This document shows, piece after piece, positions 24,365-37,529 of a DNA stretch of 64,000 nt; the stretch's first letter is position 1; every line of letters starts with the position of its first letter. The stretch comes from Luscinia megarhynchos (lineage: Eukaryota > Chordata > Aves > Passeriformes > Turdidae): positions 124,001 to 188,000 of the forward strand of contig JAPFBE010000070.1 in the NCBI GenBank assembly GCA_034336665.1. Reading direction: 5' to 3'. The notes under the pieces were generated by a model. That model searched no databases. It was given only the letters and a program-made list of their open reading frames with translations, and was not told the DNA's origin. A program made the position numbers and the translations under genes.

Positions 24365-25506
24365 GTGCATCGACATCCTGGAGCTGTGGGAGCGCCAGGA
24401 CCTGCTGCAGTTCCACTGCCACACGTTGCGCCTTTACTGCGCCGTGTGCGCGCTGGGCAACAACCGCGTGGCGCACGCGCTCTGCAGCCACGTGGACCAG
24501 TCGCAGCTGCTCTTCGCCATCCAGAGCCCCGAACTGCCCGGCCCGCTGCGCGCCGCCTACTACGACCTGCTGCTGGCCATGCACCTGGACTCGGCCCAGC
24601 GGGCTCGCTCCTCCATGAGCGCCGAGTTCATCGTGCCCATCACCGAGGCCACGCGCGGAATCGCGCTTTTCCCGGGCGGTGGTCGCCAGCCCGGTCCGCC
24701 CGGCGTGGGGGCGAGCGTGTGTTTGAGGCCGCAGCCGCGGTTTAGCGAGCCGTGTTTTGTCAGGGTGGATAAACCGGGTGGTGAGGCGGGGAAGGCGCCG
24801 CTGAGCCCGGCGATTCCGCTGGAGGAGTTGGTGGCCAAAGCCATGCGGATGTTGGCGGAGGCGGTGGCCGGGGGTGGTCCCCACGCGCGGGATCCGGTGG
24901 GGGGGAGCGTGGAGTTCCAGCTGGTGCCGGTGCTCAAGTTGGTGTCGGCGCTGCTGGCCGTGGGGGCGCTGGGGGATGGCGAGGTGAGGAGGGTGCTGAG
25001 GATGATCGAGCCGCGGGTTTTTGGGAGGAGGGAGGAGGAGGAGGAGGAAGAAGAAGAAGAAGAGGAAGAAGAAGGGGTGAAAGCCATCGAAGCTGCTGAG
25101 GAGGAGGAGGGAGGGATGGAGGAGGAAGGAGTGAGGAGGAGGAGGAGGAGGAAAAAGGCGATCGAGGCCGGGGAGATGGAGGAGGAGGAGGAGGATGAGG
25201 AGGGAGTGAGGAGGAGGAGGAGGCGACAAGGCCGGGGAGATGGAGGAGGAAGGAGGAGGAGGAGGAGGAGGAAAAAGGCGATCAAGGCCGGGGAGATGGA
25301 GGAGGAGGAGGATGAGGAGGGAGTGAGGAGGGAGGAGGAAGGCCATCGAGGCCGGGGAGATGGAGGAGGAGGAGGAGGATGAGGAGGAGGCCAGGAGGAC
25401 GAAGGCCATGGAGGCCGGGGAGGGGCACGAGGAGGAAGAGGAGGAGGAGGAAGAGCTGGAGGAGGGGCTGCTGCAGATGAAGCTGCCGGAGTCGGTGAAG
25501 CTGCAG
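24365..25506 (+). CDS. RYR1: RYR1 exon G: large junctional-solenoid exon with acidic divergent region 3
   Basis: It starts at [20 protein letters not shown], then [80 protein letters not shown] and [16 protein letters not shown] Glu/Asp/Arg-rich stretch of ~140 codons follows (divergent region 3, a Ca2+-sensitivity-related acidic segment in RyR1). It ends [17 protein letters not shown] and donor CTGCAG|GTGAGG. The ending is in the frame shifted by one base relative to the start, so a net extra base lies in the GAG-rich part. No convincing internal intron was seen, although some vertebrates split this region into two exons. Confidence 0.93.
25020..25440 (+). repeat. Coding minisatellite in the acidic divergent region 3
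   Basis: About six diverged units of roughly 50-75 bp are centred on AAGGCCATCGAGGCCGGGGA-GATGGAGGAGGAGG (near 25080, 25155, 25230, 25276, 25339 and 25401). Encoded motif: [20 protein letters not shown]. Codon runs of GAG/GAGG slip easily, and the reading frame changes within the block. Acidic E/D-rich and basic R-rich blocks alternate depending on frame. Confidence 0.75.
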
Positions 25507-26651
25507 GTGAGGGAGGGGCTGGGGGAGGGGTTGTGTCAGCTCCGTGTGTCCCCGATGTCCCCAAGTGTCCCCAATGTCCTAAATGTCCCAAAAGTCCCCG
25601 ATGTCCCCAATATCCCAAATGTCCCCAATCCCCTCAATGTCCCCAGTGTCCCTAAATGTCCCCAAAGTCCCCAATGTCCCCAATCCCACCAATGTCCCTC
25701 GATGTCCCCAACGTCCCCAGTGTCCCCAAATGTCCTAAATGTCCCCATTCCCCGATGTCCCCCGATGTCCCCAAATGTCCTAAATGTCCCAAAGTCCCCA
25801 ATGTCCCCAAATGTCCTAAATGTCCCAAAAGTCCCCAATGTTCCTGATGTCCCCAATTCCCCCAATGTCCCAAATTTTCCCAACGTCCCCAAATGTCCCC
25901 AATGTCCCCAGTGTCCCCAAATGTCCCTGATATCCCCAGTGTCCCCAGTGTCCCTGTTGTCCCCAATATCCCCATGTTCCTGATGTCCCCAATTCCCCCA
26001 ATGTCCCCAAATGTCCTAAATGTCCCCAAATGTCCCAAATCCCCCAGTGTCTCCTGATGTCCCTAATGTCCCCAATTCCCCACCCCCAATATCCCCCCAA
26101 TGTCCCCTAATCCCCTAATGTCCCCAAAGTTTCCAATGTCCCGAGTGTCCCCAAAGTCCATGATGTCCCCAATGTCCCCAGATGTGCCACCTGTGCGAGC
26201 GGGAGCTGCAGCACCGCGTGGAGATCCCAGTGTCCCCAATGTCCCCAATGTCCCAAATTTCCACAGTGTCTCCAAATGTCCTCAATGTCCTCAATGCTCC
26301 TGATATCCCCAATATCCCCAGTGTCCCTGGTCGGCTCCTAGAGATGTCCCCAATGTCCCCAAATGTCCTCGATGTCCCACTCCCTCCAATAATATCCCTA
26401 TGTCACTGTCCCCAGTATCTCTGATGTCACGTGCATGTGCCCAGATGTGCCACCTGCTGCAGCACCTGCTCAAATGCGGCGCTGCAGCACTGCGTGGAGA
26501 TCCGTGTGTGCCCCACAACGCCCAGTGTCTCAGCGCCCCCAGTGTCCCTGGATGGCTTCCTATGGCACTGTCCCCAGTGTCCCACATGTCCAATTCCTCC
26601 AATGTCCCCAAAGTCCCCGATGTCTCTAATAAAGCTCCCCAATGTCCCCAG
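25507..26651 (+). repeat. AATGTCCCC array with 2 copies of the exon H acceptor edge
   Basis: A 9-11-bp array (CCCCAATGTC, CCAAATGTCC), similar in wording to the intron before exon A but not carrying its exon copies. Partial exon H copies: 26182-26228 (ATGTGCCACCTGTGCGAGCG, lacking 12 bases encoding LLQH, ending at GTGGAGATCC) and 26445 to about 26506 (ATGTGCCACCTGCTGCAGCA, ending at GTGGAGATCCGTGTG). Both follow a CCCAG acceptor. Confidence 0.88.
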
Positions 26652-26865
26652 ATGTGCCACCTGCTGCAGCACCTGTGCGAGCGGGAGCTGCAGCACCGCG
26701 TCGAGGCCATCGTGGCCTTCTCGGAGCGCCACGTGCAGCGGCTGCAGCGCGACCAGCGGCTGGCGCTGCGGCGCGTCACGGTGATCGCGGGCGCGGTGAC
26801 CATGACGGCGGCCCGGGGCCGCCAGCGGGACGCGCAAGGAGTTCCGGCTCGCCTGCAGGGAGCAG
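26652..26865 (+). CDS. RYR1: RYR1 exon H: MCHLLQHLCERELQHRVEAI...
   Basis: It reads MCHLLQHLCERELQHRVEAI, VAFSERHVQRLQRDQRLALR and RVTVIAGAVTMTAARGRQRD. The end, KEFRLACREQ, is in a frame one base later, so there is an extra base near 26830 (GGGACGCGCAAGG). It joins in phase after SVKLQ of exon G. The acceptor is AATGTCCCCAG; the donor GAGCAG|GTGGGG follows the expected REFR...QEQ junction. It lies in the junctional solenoid after divergent region 3. Confidence 0.9.
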
Positions 26866-27430
26866 GTGGGGGACAGAGAGGGACAGAGGGGGACAGAGAG
26901 GGACAGGGCGGGGATTGAGAGTGGGGACGGTGAGGGATTTCTCTGCAGGGACTGAGTGAGGGGATAGTGAAGGGACAGAGACAGAGAAGGGACATGGCAA
27001 GGGATAGAGTGTATAGACACGGCGGGACAGAGGGGGAGAGAGGGACAGGGACTGAGGGATTGAGGAATTATATATATGGGGACGGATTTAGCAGGAGGAC
27101 ATTGCAGGAGTTGAGAGAGCGAAGGGACAGAGGGGTGACAGGGGACGCGAGGGACGGAGAGAGGGACAGTGAGGGACAGAGACAGAGGGACATGGCGAGG
27201 GACTGAGAGGAGGAGGGACAGTGAGGAGTTTCGCGGGATGGCATGGGGACAGTTTGCTTGAGGGATACTGCGAGTGAGAGGGGACACGAGACAATGAGGG
27301 GACAGAGGATGGCGCGAGGGACAGTTTGGGGACGCGCTGTGAGCGGCGATCTTGAGTGGGTGACGGCTGCTGCGGGATGAGCCGCTGACCTCGTGTTCGC
27401 GATAGAAGCTGCGATGCGCCATATAGCCAT
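26866..27430. repeat. AGGGACAGAGAGGGAC purine-rich array
   Basis: A G/A-rich degenerate array (GAGGGACAGAG, 11-bp-like) after exon H. It grades into a short GC/AT transition at 27360-27480 with CATCGCCATAATAGCCGC and GCCATAGCCATATAA. No exon copy is recognised. Confidence 0.85.
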
Positions 27431-29545
27431 CGCCATAATAGCCGCGGCATCGCCATAGCCATATAATAAATAATACTTGGCATAATAAATATGCATAATA
27501 AATAATAAAATAATAAAATAATAAAATGTAAATAATAAAATATGCATAATATAATAAAATAATAAATAAATAATAAATAATAATAATAAAAATAATAAAT
27601 AATAAAAATATTAAAATAATAAATAATATTAAAAATATTAAAATAAAAAGAAATAATAAAAGTAATAAAATAATAATAAATAATAAAAATACAAAAAATA
27701 ATATAAAAAATAATAAAAATAATAAATAATAAAAATAAAAATAAAATAATAATAATAAAAATAATAATAAGAAAATAATAAATATTAAAAATATTAAAAA
27801 TGAAAAATAAATATTAAAAATAAAATAATAAAATAATAGAATAAAATAAAAAATAAAATAAAATAGTAATGAAAAATAATAAATATTAAAAGTAATGAAA
27901 TAAAAATGTAAAATATTAAAAAGTAAAATAATAAAAAATATAATAATAAAATAATAAAATAATAAATAAAAATAAAATAATAAATAAATAAATAAAATAA
28001 AATAATAATAAAAATAAAATAATAAAATAATAAATAAAATAAAAATAATAAAATAAATAATAAAATAATAAAATATATAAAAATAAAATAATAAAAATAA
28101 ATTAAAAAATATGTAAAAATAAAAAAATAAAATGTAATAAAAATAATAAATAATAAAAATATTAAATAAAATAATATTAAAAATAAAAATAAATAAAAGT
28201 AATAAAATAAAAATATAAAAATATTAAAATAATGTAAATATTAAAATAAAAATATTAAATATTAAAATAATAAAAATAATAAAATAATAAAATATAAAAT
28301 AAAAAAATATTAAGTAAAAATAATAAAATAATAAAAATAATAAAAAAAGTAAAATAAATATTAAAAAAAAGTAATAAAATATAAAGTAAAATAAAAATGA
28401 AAAATATTAAAATGTAAAAATAAAAATATTAAAAATAAAAATGAAAATTGTGTGTAAAATAATAAAATGTGTATAAAAATATTAAAAGTAATGTAAAAGT
28501 AAAAAATAAAAAATATTAAAAGTAAAAATATTAAAATAAAATAATGTGTGTAAAATAAATATTAAAAAAATATAAAAAAATAAAAATGAAAATAATAAAA
28601 AATAATAAAATATTAAAAGTAAAAATGTGTAAATAATATTAAAAATTAAAATAATAAAAATAATAAAATAAAAAATATTAAATAAATGTAAAATGTGTGT
28701 AAAAAAATATTAAAAAATATTAAAATAATAAAATAAAATAGTAAAATATTAAAAATAATGAAATGTAAAAGTAAAAGTAATATATTAAAATGTAAATATT
28801 AAAATATATTAAAAAATATAATAAAATAAATATTAAAAATAATAAAAATGTGTGTGTAAAAATGTAAAAATGTGTAAATGTAAAAGTAAAAGTAAAAATA
28901 TTAAAATATTAAATGATAAAAATGTAAAATATTATTAAGTATTGAGAAAATGATATTGAAATGATAAAAAAAAAAAAAAAAAAAAATATTAAGTAATATG
29001 TGTGTGTAAAAGCTAATATAGTAAAAAATGAAATAGTAAATAATAAATAATAAATAATAAAAAAAAATAATAAAATAATAAAATAATATAAAAAATATCA
29101 TGTAAAATAATAAAATAATAAAATATTAAAATATTAATAGAAAATAATGCATGTAAATAATAAAATATTAAATAATGTAATATGTAAAATAATAAAGTAG
29201 TAAAATAATGAAATATTAAATATTAAAATAATGCAAAAATATTAAAATGTAAAGTATTAAGAAATGTGAAATGGTAAAATGTGAAAAATGTGAAAATGTG
29301 AAATGTGAAATGATAAAATAGTAAAGTAATGGTAAATATTAATGTGTGAAATATTAGTAATTAATGCGTGTAAAATGTGAAAATATAGTAAAAGTAGTAA
29401 ATAAAATAGTATTAAAATAATAAATATTAAATAATGAAAAATATTAAAATGTGAAAATGTGGTGTGTGTTAAAATGTGAAATGTGCGTGAAATAAAAATA
29501 TTAAGTAAAATAATATGTGTAAAATGTGGTAAATGTGGGTTCATG
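27431..29545. repeat. 2.1-kb AT-rich low-complexity island (TAATAAAA)
   Basis: Almost pure AATAAAATAATAA and TATTAAAAATAA sequence on the + strand, with sparse TGTG and GTAAAA insertions. G+C is very low, in sharp contrast with the rest of the window. It grades at 29450-29545 into TGTGAAATGTG. No conserved exon is seen inside; polyadenylation-signal look-alikes (AATAAA) are so dense that they carry no information. It lies in the intron between exon H and candidate exon I. Confidence 0.95.
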
Positions 29546-29611
29546 TCTGGATCGGCGTGGCGATTGGGTGCAGGGTGGGACTTGAGGTTGGGGAGTGTCA
29601 CGTCTTGCTGG

Positions 29612-29681
29612 GGACATCGGGGGACAGGAGCTGCTGGACTTCACACAGCTGACCTGCTGTGTACTGTGTGTGGTGAGGGGG
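29612..29681 (+). CDS. RYR1: Candidate degraded RYR1 exon I (DIGGQELLDFTQLTC...)
   Basis: Between exons H and J a RyR exon reading roughly ...EEIRQ-D/E-LLDFHQDLL...HCG is expected. The only candidate is GACAGGAGCTGCTGGACTTC, giving Q-E-L-L-D-F, followed by ACACAGCTGACCTGCTGTG (HQDLLC with indels) and a possible donor GTGAGG near 29674. No clean acceptor or upstream part (INMLLQF...) is visible. It may be a partial copy, a badly sequenced exon, or chance; the true exon may be collapsed in the assembly. Confidence 0.35.
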
Positions 29682-29689
29682 GACAGGAC

Positions 29690-31130
29690 ACCCTGGCCTG
29701 GGGAACCCAATCCTGTGGGGTTTGGGGACACCCCTGTGAGCGTGACAGGGATACCCCTGGGGCTTGGGGACACCCCTGGGGTTTGGGGACAATCCCTCTG
29801 GGGTTTGGGGACATTCTGGGGTTTAGGGACACCCTGGAGCCTGGGGACAATCCTGTGGGGTTTGGAGGACAGTCCTCTGGCGCTTGGGGACACTCTGGGG
29901 CTTTTGGGACAATCCTGTGGGGTTTTGAGAGGGACACGCATGGAGGACCCCCTGGGGTTTAGCACCCTTAGGGGTCTGGGACAATCCCTGCTTAGCAGGG
30001 ACACCTCTCAGGGGTTTGGGACGATCCCTGGGGGTTTGAAAGACATTCCCTGAGGCATTAGGAGGGACACCCTGGGGCTTAGACAATCCTCTAGGGTTTG
30101 AGAGGGACCCCTGGGGGCTTAGGGACGAAATCCTTCAGGGACTTTGGGGACAATCCCCAAGGGACTTTAGGGACAATCCCTGGGGTTTGGGGACAATCCC
30201 TGGGGTTTGGGGACAGTCCACCTGAGTTTTCAGCACAACCCACTGGGCTTGGGGACAATCCCAAGGGTTTGGGGACAATCCTGTGGGGTGTGGGGACAAT
30301 CCTTCAGGGACTTGGGGACATCCTGGGGGTTTTAGGGACAATCCCTGGGGTTTGGGGACAGTCCACCTGGTTTCAGGATCAACCCCTGGGGCTTGGGGAC
30401 AATCCCAAGGGTTTTGGGGACAATTCTCTGAGGTTTGGGGACAATCCTCTGCTTGGGGACACCCCCTGGGGCTTTGGGGGACATTCACAGGGCTTGGGGA
30501 CACCCCTGGGGGTTTTGGGGACAATCCTCTGGGGGTTTGGGGACAATCCCCTGGGGGTTTGGGGACAATTCTCTGAGGCTTGGGGACAATTCTCTGAGGT
30601 TTGGGGACAATTCTCTGAGGTTTGGGGACACCCTCAGGGGCTTGGGGACAATCTCCAGGGAATGGGGACACCCCTGGGGTTTGGGGACAATCCCCAGGGG
30701 TTTGGGGACAATCCCAGGGGGCTTGGGACAATCCTAAGAGGAACTGAAACCCCAAATTTGGGACCCCCAAACCCTCTGGGACTTTCCGCTTGGGGACACG
30801 GGGACAATCCCCTGGCTTGGGGACATCCCCTGGGGGTTTGGGGACAATCTCAGGGCTTGGGGACAATTCTCCAGGGAATGGGGACAATTCTTTCAGGGCT
30901 TAGGGACAAACCCCCTGGGGGTTTGGGGACAATTCTGAGGTTTAGGAGGGACAATCCCGAGGGGGTTTGGGGACAATCCCAGGATTTGGGGACACCCCCT
31001 GGGGTTTGGGGACACCCCGAGGCTTGGGGACAATCCCAAGAGGAACTGAAACCCCACTGGGTCCCCCCCCAAAACCCTCTGGGACTCTCCTTGGGGACAC
31101 GGGGACAAGCTGTGACCCTCCCCGTGTCCC
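29690..31130. repeat. GGTTTGGGGACAATCCC array
   Basis: A ~20-bp G-rich unit (GGGGTTTGGGGACAATCCCT, with GGGGCTTGGGGACACCCCCT variants). It has a second-order block ending in AACTGAAACCCC near 30730 and 31035. The + strand has regular G4 runs compatible with quadruplexes. No recognisable exon-edge copies. Confidence 0.9.
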
Positions 31131-31190
31131 CATGTGTCCCAGCGTGTCCTCAGCAGTGTCCCCAGCGTGTCACCAGTCGTGTCCCCAAAG

Positions 31191-31335
31191 GCATGGAGGT
31201 GGGCGGAGGAGCAGGAGCGGGAGGAGGAGGAGGAGGCGTCACTAGCGGCAGAAGCTGCTGGGGCTGGTGCAGAAGGTGGTCGGGCCGTGGGACAAAAGAG
31301 GGAGGAGGCTACTCGCATGGAGCCGGCGTGCTCCA
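31191..31335 (+). CDS. RYR1: Probable RYR1 exon J: acidic start and RQKLLGLVQKVV
   Basis: After GTGTCCCCAAAG it reads, with frame corrections, G-M-E-V then AEEQEREEEEEASLA, then RQKLLGLVQKVV and a charged tail (KREEATRMEPACSSEE in another frame). This matches the order of the mammalian RYR1 exon, with a Glu-rich opening, a GSRLMSLLEKV-like helix and a K/E-rich end. At least two indels are needed to keep one frame. The donor is CTCCA|GTGAGG. The acceptor lacks a strong pyrimidine tract, so the start is uncertain. Confidence 0.6.
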
Positions 31336-34102
<2,767 letters not shown>

Positions 34103-35281
34103 GCACCCTGCAGGAGCTGATCTCAGCAGACCATGTGTGCACTGGGCTATAGGAGTCTCTGTGTCCCCAGTGTCCCCAATGTCCCCAATGTCCCCAATGT
34201 CTCCAATGTCTTTGCTATCCCCAACAATGTCCCCAATGTCCCCAGTGTCCCCAGTGTCGTTGTCCCCAGTGTCCCAAATTCCAGGCACCCTGCAGGAGCT
34301 GATCTCGCAGACCATGGTGCACTGGGAGCAGGAATCACCGTGTCACCAATGTCCCCAATGTCCCCAGTGTCACTCTCTGTGTCCCCAGTGTCACTCTGTG
34401 TGTCCCCCAGTGTCCCCAATGTCCCCAGTGTCACTCTCTGTGTCCCCAGGCACCCTGCAGGAACTGATCTCGCAGAGACGATGGTGCACTGGGCGCAGGA
34501 ATCACTGTGTCACCATGTCCCCAGTGTCCCCTATGTCCCCTGTGTCCCCAGTGTCTCCAGTGTCATTGTCCCTAATTCCAGGCACCCTGCAGGAGCTGAT
34601 CTCAGCAGCTCCATGGTGCACTGGGCGCAGAGTCTCTGTGTCCCCAATGTCCCCAATGTCCCTGTCCCTGTCCCCAGGCACCCTGCAGGAGCTGATCTCT
34701 TGGGCCCATGGTGCACTAAGGCAGGGAATCACTGTGTCCCCAGTGTCCCCAGTGTCCCCAATGTCCCTGTCCCTGTCCCCAGGCACCCTGCAGGAGCTGA
34801 TCTCGCAGCCCATGGTGCACTGGGCGACAGGAGTCACTGTGTCACCAATGTCCCCAGTGTCCCCAATGTCCCCTGTGTCCCCAGTGGTGTCCCCAATGTC
34901 CCCAGTGTCACTCTCTGTGTCCCCAGGCACCCTCCAGGAGCTGATCTCTGCAGACCATGGTGCACTGGGCGCAGGAATCACTGTGTCCCCAATGTCCCCA
35001 GTGTCCCCAGTGTCCCCAATGTCCCAGTGTCCCTGATGTCATTGTCCCCAATTCCAGGCACCCTGCAGGAGCTGATTTCCCAGACGATGGTGCACTGGGC
35101 GCAGGAATCACTGTGTCACCAATGTCCCCAATGTCACCAATGTCCCTGTCCCTGTCCCCAGGCACTCTGCAGGAGCTGATCTCGCAGACCATGGTGCACT
35201 AGGCAGGAATCACTGTGTCACCAATGTCCCTAATGTCCCCAATGTCCCCAGTGTCCCTGATGTCATTGTCCCCAATTCCAG
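34103..35281 (+). repeat. Nine tandem copies of the exon K acceptor edge
   Basis: Each copy has an acceptor (ATTCCAG or GTCCCCAG), about 50 exon bases (GCACCCTGCAGGAGCTGATC...ATGGTGCACTGGGCGCAGGA) and then ATCACTGTGTCCCCAATGTC intron repeat. Starts are near 34103, 34285, 34450, 34582, 34678, 34783, 34927, 35058 and 35162; the complete exon is at 35282. Spacing is 96-182 bp. The two acceptor classes alternate irregularly. Copies differ by small indels (for example ATCTCAGCAGACC for ATCTCGCAGACC). Confidence 0.93.
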
Positions 35282-35556
35282 GCACCCTGCAGGAGCTGAT
35301 TTCCCAGACGATGGTGCACTGGGCGCAGGAATCCTTCATCCAGAGCCCGGCCCTGGTGCGGGCCATGTTCTCGCTGCTGCACCGCCAGTACGCACTGGCT
35401 AGGCGAGGCTCGGGCGCTGCCTAAGGCCCTACGCTCATCAGCGGGCCATCGGGTGCTGCACACCACGGAGCTGCTCGAGTGCCTGGGGCAGATCCGCTCG
35501 CTGCTCATCGTGCAGATGGGCGCCGAGGAGGAGAACCTCATGATCCAGAGCATCGG
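35282..35556 (+). CDS. RYR1: RYR1 exon [21 protein letters not shown]...
   Basis: [20 protein letters not shown] is followed by [16 protein letters not shown]. After several indels between ~35391 and 35450 come [26 protein letters not shown] and [12 protein letters not shown]. The apparent stop at GCCTAAGG is an artefact of the shifted frame. The acceptor is CCCCAATTCCAG and the donor CATCGG|GTGAGC; the split Gly joins NIMNNK of exon [14 protein letters not shown] and [11 protein letters not shown] are highly conserved in RyRs and lead into the bridging solenoid. Confidence 0.93.
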
Positions 35557-36055
35557 GTGAGCCACGGTGTCACTTTGTGTCACTTTGTGTCACTTTGTGT
35601 CACCTTTGTGTCACCTTTGTGTCGCCATTGTTATCCTGTGTCACTCTGTGTCACCTTTGTGTCGCCATTGTTATCCTGTGTCACTCTGTGTCAGCTTTGT
35701 TACCCTGTGTCACCTCATGATCCAGAGCATCGGCTGAGCCACGGCGTCTCTCTGTGTCACTCTGTGTCACTTTGTGTCACCATTGTTACCTTTGTACCGC
35801 TCTGTGTCACCTCTGTGTCACCTTGTATCATCCTGTGTCACTCTGTGTCAGCTTTGTTATCCTGTGTCACCCTGTGTCACCTTGTATCAATCTGTGTCAC
35901 TCTGTGTCACCTTTGGGTCACTCTGTGTCTCCTTGTATCGCTCTGTGTCACCCTGTGTCACTCTGTGTCACCTTTGTGTCACCATTGTTATCCTGTGTCA
36001 CTCTGTGTCACCTCATGATTCAGAGCATCAGGTGAGTGAGGGGTGTGTCACCTGT
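35557..36055. repeat. TGTGTCACTTTGTGTCACC array
   Basis: A 9-10-bp unit (TGTGTCACYT) with CATTGTTATCC inserts. Near 35709-35738 and 36011-36034 it contains CTCATGATCCAGAGCATCGG|CTGAG-like fragments, that is the last ~22 bases of exon K (LMIQSIG) plus a changed or intact donor. So two short donor-edge copies of exon K are present as well. Confidence 0.85.
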
Positions 36056-37394
<1,339 letters not shown>

Positions 37395-37529
37395 GAGATC
37401 CGGTTCCCCCAAGATGGTGACTTAACTGCTGCCGGTTCCTGTGTTACTTCTGCCGGATCAGCCGCCAGAACCAGCCTCCATGTTCAGACCACCTGGGCTA
37501 CCTGCTGGAGAACAGCGGGATCGGGCTGG
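37395..37529 (+). CDS. RYR1: RYR1 exon M: EIRFPKMV...[14 protein letters not shown]...[11 protein letters not shown]
   Basis: With indels removed it reads [39 protein letters not shown] and GIGLG. The raw sequence has an extra C in TTCCCCCAAG, an extra T in GACTTAAC, two extra C after CAGAACCAG and an extra A before [19 protein letters not shown] is a RyR signature. The acceptor is CCCCCTAG and the donor GGGCTGG|GTGAGA. The last ~45 bases with the donor recur 13 times downstream. Confidence 0.9.

Noticed and set aside
21025..24430. Mutually exclusive or tandemly duplicated exons (Dscam-like) for the exon G copies
   Set aside because: Copies hold only the acceptor and the first ~58 exon bases and run into the repeat with no clear donor, so they are not whole cassette exons.
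27431..29545. Cluster of polyadenylation signals (AATAAA) marking a gene end
   Set aside because: The motif is unavoidable in an AT repeat of this kind, and RYR1 exons continue downstream on the same strand.
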